Assembly: GCA_029204225.1 (NCBI GenBank)
Contig: CM055108.1
Span: 23,966,749 to 24,030,748 of the forward strand
Length of the DNA stretch: 64,000 nucleotides
From: Diphasiastrum complanatum
Taxonomy: Eukaryota; Streptophyta; Lycopodiopsida; Lycopodiales; Lycopodiaceae
Reading direction: 5' to 3'
Shown: piece by piece, positions 57,488-64,000 of the stretch
How the letters are laid out: every line of letters begins with the position of its first letter
How positions within the stretch are numbered: the first letter of the stretch is position 1
Position numbers and translations under genes: made by a program
Notes under the pieces: generated by a model
Told to the model about the DNA's origin: nothing
The model's database searches: none
Seen by the model: the letters and a program-made list of their open reading frames with translations, nothing else

Positions 57488-59139
57488 TTGGTTATCTAAT
57501 ACAACTTTTCAAACTTTCAAACAATTATGAACATAGAGTGAAATATTTTTAAGTTTATGATGGGTTCTCCAAAATATGGGAGTTTTTTGGGGGATTTTTC
57601 TTCTCTATCTTAGCTTGGACATACCCTCTTAATGTTATGACCTCTACAAGTAAGGCGGTATTATAATTATCCAAAAATGTTCATGAGGGAAAGCCACGTT
57701 GAAAACACTCCAATCCTATTTGATTGAATCACAGATATTTGAATCAATTCAAGCATTTGCCAAACCAATCAAGCATACTCCCAAAAAAATTGAATTTTTT
57801 TTTAAAATTGGGAAAAGAGGGGGAAATTTGACACATTAGAAACTCAATGCTACTTACACTTCTACCCATTCACAAGACCTCAATTTGAAGACAATCTTCA
57901 ATGGAAGTACAAGACAAATACTCCAACACATGAAAAAGAGAATTTAGTATATTATCCTCGCACACTAATAAATCATACTTACAGAAGATTCCCATCAAGT
58001 AAGCTGGTCCTGCATACATCAATCAAAACAATGTCAATACTTGCAAGGTCTAGAATCTAGATTATGGAGAATAAAATTAAATGATAGTTAACATTGCAAT
58101 TGTGCATTAGTTGCACCATAACGGCTATCATGGTATTTAACAATTCGCTTCAACTTGACAAAAAATTATTCTCAAGAACAAGGTTCACAACAACGACCAA
58201 TATTGAAGTTGATTGCTTACACAAGTTCACAACGTCACGGAGGATGAGACTTAGTCATAGAAGTATGCCATGTATCAAGTGGTTCAAAGCATTACTGCAC
58301 TTATTGAGCATAAGGGAATAAAGGACCTAAAAAAAAGTAGCAACCTTTCTTGGCAATTTACTCATGCAAGAAGTAAATCAATTGGTGCTTACGTTATTTT
58401 GAAGAAAAAAAAAAAACATCCATTAAACTCTTGAAATGATATTAGTTGATTTACGTACTCATTATTAACAATGTTAACTTCACACTATAACTCTTAAAGC
58501 TAACCAATAACGTGGTTCTTAGCCAACAAACTTTGTAGAAAAAACAACTTTCCCCAAACTAAGCCTTGAATATGAGTTGTAAGCAATACAATGAAGTTAG
58601 ATGTCCAAATCTTCAAAATTTCAAATAGTAATTTCACGTCAAGTTGGCAAAATTTCACCATTTAGGATTCTAGATTGGAATTCTATCTTCAAAATTTAAA
58701 GTTCTAGAATGTGCAATGACTTGATGTCTCACCATCCAACTATCTAGCCTACTTCTCATTTTTCATGGTTCTTCTCTCCACACTCTCCCCAATGTTCAGA
58801 GCAAGAAATGTTACAAATATGTTGGTTTCCATATGTAATTCCATTTTCTTTATTCACTATACAGATGGTGTGTGACACCATTGAACTTTGAGACATAACC
58901 ATGTTGGAGATATAGAAGACCTTGAAGCCAAACTTCTCATATATGCCATGGATCTGACATAACCAATCTTCGTAATCTTGCTCTCACTACAGGTTTTCCT
59001 ACCTCTTGGTGTACCAATATCATACGTCCTATCCACAAAAGTGGCGATCGCATGAGGCCGAAAAGCCATCACACCAACGTAATTGGACATGTATATTCTC
59101 TTCTCTAGGTAGTTGTTGGTAGTGAAGCTTAATCTCATC
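57488..59139. other. No gene recognised
   Basis: AT-rich. A 93-codon minus-strand frame at 58857-59138 shows no known motif. Confidence 0.5.
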
Positions 59140-60750
59140 AGTTACAAGCTATTGGACAGGCGGGCTTCAAGGCACATCACCCTTGGGTCAGTTATTGAGG
59201 AATCCAAGTTAAGGCAAGAGCGTGTTGTATGTTGCTTTATGGATTTCAGAAGCGCTTTTGACTTTGTCCCTTGAAACTTGTTCAGAGATTAAGAGACAGA
59301 CCTTCGTGTCTCACAAGACATCGTATTGGTTGTCCTAACCCTCAATGAGCGAGTCACTGGATGTTTTCACTTTTGGGAGGTATATCCGAGCAAATCAAGC
59401 ACAATTGGGGTGATGCAAGGATTTTCACTCACTTGCACCCTTCGCCATCTACATTGATGAGCTAGAGTGCGTCATTGGTTTGGATGGTGGTACACTTCTT
59501 TCCTTTTTGTCACACCCAGATTTGGATGTGAATATATAGAAACTATGATGGTCTTTAAGAGATCTTGCTCCTTCATGCAACGACAAATTCTCACACTAAA
59601 TGATTAGTTATTTCTTCTTATACATACTGGAGTGTGCTATCCTTGGGGCCCATATTTAGCATGACACCAATAGCATGTTGTCAACCAGGGAAGGACCAAT
59701 CCTCCTTGGTGTAGCTGGAGCAACATATACCTCCAAACAACATATACAGGATCCTCGAAGTGAACACTCTTGTGACACCCATGGCTTTTTAGGCTTCAAT
59801 GATATGGTGTGTTAGGCCCATGACTTCAGAATGGGCCAGATTTTCAAATCTCCAAACATCCATGTTATCATGCATGATTCATGGTAAGCCCTCAATCCCA
59901 CATCCCAATATCCTGGCAGAGTTTGCAGTACCCCCTATGCAAATGGAGAGGCCATTCTTAGGCTAATCATCTATATAGAACGAGTCACCTCCTTTAGATG
60001 TTCAAATTCCAATACGGAAAATTATCAATCTCCCCACAAGTTGAGATGTCTACATACGACAGTTCATCTACAAAGCTTACATTCAATAAATATTGCTAAG
60101 CTCCTCTAGAGTCAAAATGGACTTTTACAAGACAAATTTTTAAGAGATGGTATGGTCGGATTTCCCATGCTTCTCGCCTACCTGGACTCTGGACATAAGC
60201 TACAAGTGGAGATAGGGTGCCAGGTGTGCTCCATGGGTGTTGGACATACATTACATAGTCAATACTTCTCTATAATTGGCCACAAATACCCACAATCCAT
60301 TGGTGTCTCATGATTGTTTTTACATGCCTATTTTATTGTTCTCAAACCCCTTCAATTGGATAGCAATGAATAAGGCTAAAACCATACTTTGGGAACTCTA
60401 CAAGAAGATCACATTTGGAACCTTGTAGACATTTGCACATCAATATGAATAGGGGCCAAGAATCTACCATTTCTCAAACTATAAGTTTCAAGTCTTGAAC
60501 TTCTTGTAGCGAAGTTCCATGTTTTTGGAGATCTTAGTTGGAGATTTGGTTAAGTTATCGGCAAACATTGTTGATCATCGAGTTTTCTTAGTTGGAAATT
60601 GGTTGTGTGAATGCTTTTTGCTATCTTATGCTTCATTTAATACCAGTAATTGTGATTGAGTTCATAACATTGTATTAGAGCACATACTTGCTTTCTTTAG
60701 TTTTTGACTTTTTTTCTCTCTCAACTTCTCAAAAAAAGCTCTCTCTCTCT
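59140..60750 (+). mobile_element. LINE copy 3, 5'-truncated
   Basis: Plus-strand LINE. RT strands are recognisable across frames (VIEESKLRQERVVCCFMDFR, motif with the first catalytic Asp; SAFDFVP; a decayed GVMQGFSLT). The post-RT region (EAILRLIIYIERVTSF, about 59950) and the C-terminal EIGC motif (about 60212) follow as in copy 1. The end AAAAAAAGCTCTCTCTCTCT (60730-60749) is the same AAAGCTCT(CT)n tail as in copies 1 and 2. Many stops; older than the others. Confidence 0.65.
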
Positions 60751-61700
60751 AGCCTTCCAATAGAGAAAAATCTCAATTGTCAGGACAGCTCAAAAAGCGA
60801 AGAAAGCCCATCTGTAGAGGGGAGAGGGTCCCTTTTTTTTTAACCCAAAAGCGCATTGTTTCTCCTCCGAAAATAATTTCTCCGATAGGGGAACGCATAA
60901 AAACCGGTGGGTCCTTGAGCAGAACCTACGTTAGCTCCGAGCCGTTGGTCCGGAAGACAATCTTTGGATGATGTTTTGATACATATCCTGTATGGTCGAA
61001 ACCAGCAATGAAAATAACACCATAACTTTTTTGTTTGTAATCATAATTAGCTTCTATTAGTTGCATTGGTTTCCTAGCAATTAGGCGCTCTTAAAGAAGT
61101 TGTTTTCTTTGCTAGCCATTTTCTACAAACCGTGATTCCGTAAACCTTAACTTTTTACTTATGAAGAAGGCCATCCCTTTCATATCTTTTTGCAACAAAA
61201 GTTGGAGATACATAAATGAGCACTTTTTTGTTGTAATCTAGTTGCTGGAAAAAAATTTCTCCTAGCCCTACATTCTCCTACCCCTCTGTCTTTTCTCCTC
61301 CTTTGCTGCCCACTAGTCCTTCATCGCCCTCCCCTATCATCCCCACTCCCTTGTTGCCTCCTCCTCTCTTTTCCTCTCGTTCTCTTGTTGCCCCTACCTC
61401 TGCCTTAGCCACATCTCCTGGTTCTCCATCGCCCCTCTCCTTCTTAGCTCTCCATCATTGCCCCTCCACGTCTCTTTTTGCCTCTTTGTTGTCCTCCCCT
61501 TCACTCCTCTCTTCTTGTTGTGCCTTTGCTGCACTTTTTCTCTTTGTTTCCTCAGCCATCCCTCCCCAGCCATTTTTTTGTACCTTCTTGTTTTTCATTG
61601 TTTTACCCTTCATCATGCCCAACACACTTTCTTTTGCCTCTTCCTCACATGATGATCTCCAAGTACAACTAGATGATCCTTTGGTCAAAATGACCAACAA
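60751..61700. other. No supported gene; Pro/Ser-rich low complexity
   Basis: Open frames at 60777-60971 and 61303-61737 are of low complexity (CCT/TCC-rich, 61260-61620) and not like a known family. No RNA gene seen. Confidence 0.4.
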
Positions 61701-61701
61701 T

Positions 61702-61970
61702 ACCACAATCTTGCACACAACATTTAAACCCCAATGACTAGCTTGATAGATCTCATGCAATCTATCTCCCTTTCCATTCCTCCACTTTCCACATCCATTC
61801 CTTCTAACCCTGTTCCTGATCCTCCACCATATCCTTTTCTTTCTACACCACAATTTTGCACACAACATTCAAACCCCAATGACTAGCTTGATAGATCTCA
61901 TGCAATCTATCTCCCTTTCCATTCCTCCACTTTCCACACCCATTCCTTCTAACCCTATTCATGGTCCGCC
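61702..61970. repeat. 145-bp tandem duplication
   Basis: Copy 1 starts at 61702 and copy 2 at 61847. They share ATGACTAGCTTGATAGATCT and long flanking stretches with only a few substitutions; in one frame each encodes MTSLIDLMQSISLSIPPLS. Confidence 0.9.
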
Positions 61971-62109
61971 ACGGCAAAACATCATTTGGCATTCTACATC
62001 ATCAGTACAAGTCTTTGGTTGATCGCCATAGGTCCTTTCTAGAATTTGCTTAAGGTCTATCCGCTTACCTCTGCCTATCTTTTGCACACCATAAATTTGT
62101 CCAAGGTAG

Positions 62110-62165
62110 TGTTAGAAAACCGACTTGCTCATACCGACTCGATCATACAAGTCGGTTTTCTAACA
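62110..62165. mobile_element. 56-bp element with 18-bp perfect terminal inverted repeats
   Basis: TGTTAGAAAACCGACTTG at the left end and its exact reverse complement at the right end enclose 20 bp. GGTAG is present on both sides (62105-62109 and 62166-62170), a 5-bp target duplication. The TG...CA ends resemble the mini-element at 46818. Confidence 0.75.
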
Positions 62166-62170
62166 GGTAG

Positions 62171-62925
62171 GTCCCTTGCTGAAAAGTCTCTTCAAAGTTC
62201 ATATGCAAAGTTGCCAATGACCTCAGAGACTGAAGAATGGTTGTTGGCTAGACTTCCACAAGTGGCTCAAACATTGGAACATAAAACAAAATGAATGGCA
62301 TCAAGCACCTTCAAATATGCAGGAGTTTTTGAGAAAACGGTTTTACCAAGGCCTTGAAAAGAGCTTTTAGAAAGGAAAATGCAATATACAAGGGCCCACA
62401 TAAATCCAAAAAATGGATAATTGGTGCAACAACATATTGAAGGGAATAGTCCAAAGAAGAGAATACATTACATCTCTACAATGTGCACAATTTCACAGGA
62501 AGATGGAGCCGACCTCAATTGAAATGGAAAGAAAGAGCCTCATTCTAGCAAATGTGAAGTGGAAAGTGAATGGCATCACCTTGTGGAATGCGAGAGTTCG
62601 AGGGCCCACTTGACAAGAATTCGTGAACATACTCACAAAAGATTGGAAAATGTCGCATGAGTTCCTCAACCAAACACACTTGGCCAATGCATTTTCAAAA
62701 CTCGTACCCATAAAATAACTAACCACAAAATCTTTGTCGATTGATTAGTTTACATTGTGTTCTTATGTTTAGGCAAACACAATTTTGTCTCATTATAACA
62801 AAAGCAATGTTGTTTAGTGCTACAATATTACCTTATTTTGGTCCTAAAGACAGGTTCTAATCTCAGTGGACGTTAACACAATTATTCTATTTTATTCTAC
62901 TCTAGATCTCTTGCGATCACTAAGT
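62171..62925. other. No gene recognised
   Basis: Short frames (for example 62413-62613) show no known domain. Confidence 0.45.
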
Positions 62926-63470
62926 CTCGACAGCTACATGCTATTGGACAAGCTGGTTCCAGGTCAAACCACTTCAGGCCACATTCTCCGTCAGGTCACT
63001 TATCAAGGAGGCCAAGTTTAGGAGAGAGCAAGTTTACTGCTACTTTGTAGACGTCACATGTGCCTTTCACTTTGTACCTTGATAGGTGCTTATTCAATGG
63101 CTACAAGGTCTTCACTTTACTAGCAAGATTAGGGTGAAGTAAGGATGTTCACTATCACCCACACTCTTCAATCTCTGCGTTAATGAGCTTGAGGCAATCA
63201 TCACTCAACGTGGTGGTCAGGGATGTAGGCTAGGAAATATCTTCATATCCATTTTATTACATGCGAATAGTATGGTCCTGGTCCCCCTACCAAGAAGGTT
63301 TGCAACAGCACATTTTTCCATCCTTCCTGTTGACAAACACATGGTTTGGAAGTGAATTTTTCGTTGACCAAGGTTATGTTCTTTAAGAATAATAGCAGAG
63401 GAATCTTCTCTGAAACGATTGGAGGACTTGGTATCAAGAAAGGTTGTAGAGCTCAGAGTTGCACGCTTGG
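62926..63470 (+). pseudogene. LINE RT fragment, copy 4
   Basis: Plus-strand traces of LINE RT in several frames: a QAGSRSNHFRPHS segment followed by sequence like SGHLSRRPS, AFHFVP at the first catalytic region, a decayed KxDVHYHPH for the KQGCxLSPT motif and a decayed YADD site (YYMRIVWSW) near 63260. Much more diverged than copy 1 and not alignable to the tail. Confidence 0.45.
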
Positions 63471-64000
63471 CAAATGGAGAGGTTCAGGACCTGCAAGGTT
63501 TGGCAACTGAGATGTTGAAATGGGATAGGAGGGTTAGAAGGGTAATGTCTATTTTGTTCGATATCAAACGATTTCTGTACTCCTGTCACTAAAACCAAAA
63601 TACATTGTACCCCCACAGGTCAAGTTCTTAATTTCTGAAGAAAGTGGATTAACAGGGATACCTTTGATTGGAGCAAGTAAGAGATAATTAAATCAACAGA
63701 TTAAGCAAGTAAGAGAGACCAGCAATATCAAATTTGCACAAAAATGGGCCAAATTTCTAAAAGCTTCCAGAGACTCCCTTCATTTCAGAAGTGCGCAATT
63801 CTCATCTGATCGGGTTATTACCCAAGCCCAATGCACATTTCAAAGAGGAAGGAGAGAGCTATGCAACTAAAGAGTCAGCACTTTATTCCATGGTATATCT
63901 TGAAAATGATTTCAAGCCTGGATATACGTAAGTAAGGAAGAACAGCAGTGCATTGATTCTTGAACACAACGAAACAAAGGAAGAGAAGATAGTCGCTTGC
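63471..64000. other. No gene recognised at right edge
   Basis: No exon of NDUFA12 or other gene could be identified here. Confidence 0.4.

Noticed and set aside
58857-59138. 93-codon minus frame as a gene
   Set aside because: No recognisable motif, no splice or promoter support, next to a decayed LINE.
61303-61868. Pro/Ser-rich 144-codon plus frame and overlapping 137-codon minus frame
   Set aside because: Low-complexity CCT/TCC-rich DNA keeps both strands open; no domain or splice support.
55164-64000. N-terminal exon of NDUFA12
   Set aside because: No minus-strand block resembling the family's N-terminus with a donor of matching phase was found; presumed outside the window.

Overview
This window reads as a stretch of nuclear DNA from a land plant with a large, repeat-rich genome. 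The plant signals are Ty1/copia elements primed by initiator-Met tRNA (TGGTATCAGAGC), a chromovirus-like Ty3/gypsy element, a plant-type hAT transposase and a plant-like complex I gene. The Penelope-like element, the bacterial-type DNA methyltransferase relic, the very long intron and the many (CT)n/(GA)n tracts suggest a non-flowering plant such as a fern or lycophyte. That assignment is an inference.

The one clear host gene lies on the minus strand. Three consecutive exons of the mitochondrial complex I subunit NDUFA12 (B17.2) are at 55163-55069, 54750-54641 and 29647-29498, with intact GT-AG borders and matching phases. The last intron (54640-29648) is 24,993 bp long. The N-terminal exon(s) were not found and are probably beyond the right edge.

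Region by region: 1-2475 holds a gag-like fragment and an antisense LINE, followed by a possible terminal exon (2500-2600) of an unidentified plus-strand gene. 2601-8680 is mostly unassigned, with perfect palindromes near 3.2 and 4.0 kb. 8.7-22.9 kb is a pile-up of copia and gypsy pieces: a minus-strand copia at 10.4-16.3 kb interrupted by a plus-strand copia, gypsy gag and integrase relics near 18 kb, and a copia at 18.8-22.9 kb whose reverse transcriptase has been replaced by unrelated sequence. 22.9-24.8 kb is a relic of a DPPY/FGGSG DNA methyltransferase gene. 24.8-29.5 kb is AT-rich with two tRNA-derived SINEs.

The giant NDUFA12 intron (29.6-54.6 kb) contains a LINE, an inverted-headed Penelope-like retroelement, small copia and gypsy relics, a hAT transposase gene split by a copia (perfect 5-bp target duplication) that itself contains another rearranged copia, a 144-bp TG...CA mini-element carrying a tRNA-like sequence, a gypsy 3' end and a copia gag. 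To the right (55.2-64 kb) are a degenerate copia, two more LINE copies, a tandem repeat and a 56-bp element with 18-bp perfect terminal inverted repeats.

No transposon gene here looks intact; nearly all carry frameshifts, stops or deletions of catalytic motifs. No rRNA gene or CRISPR array was seen.
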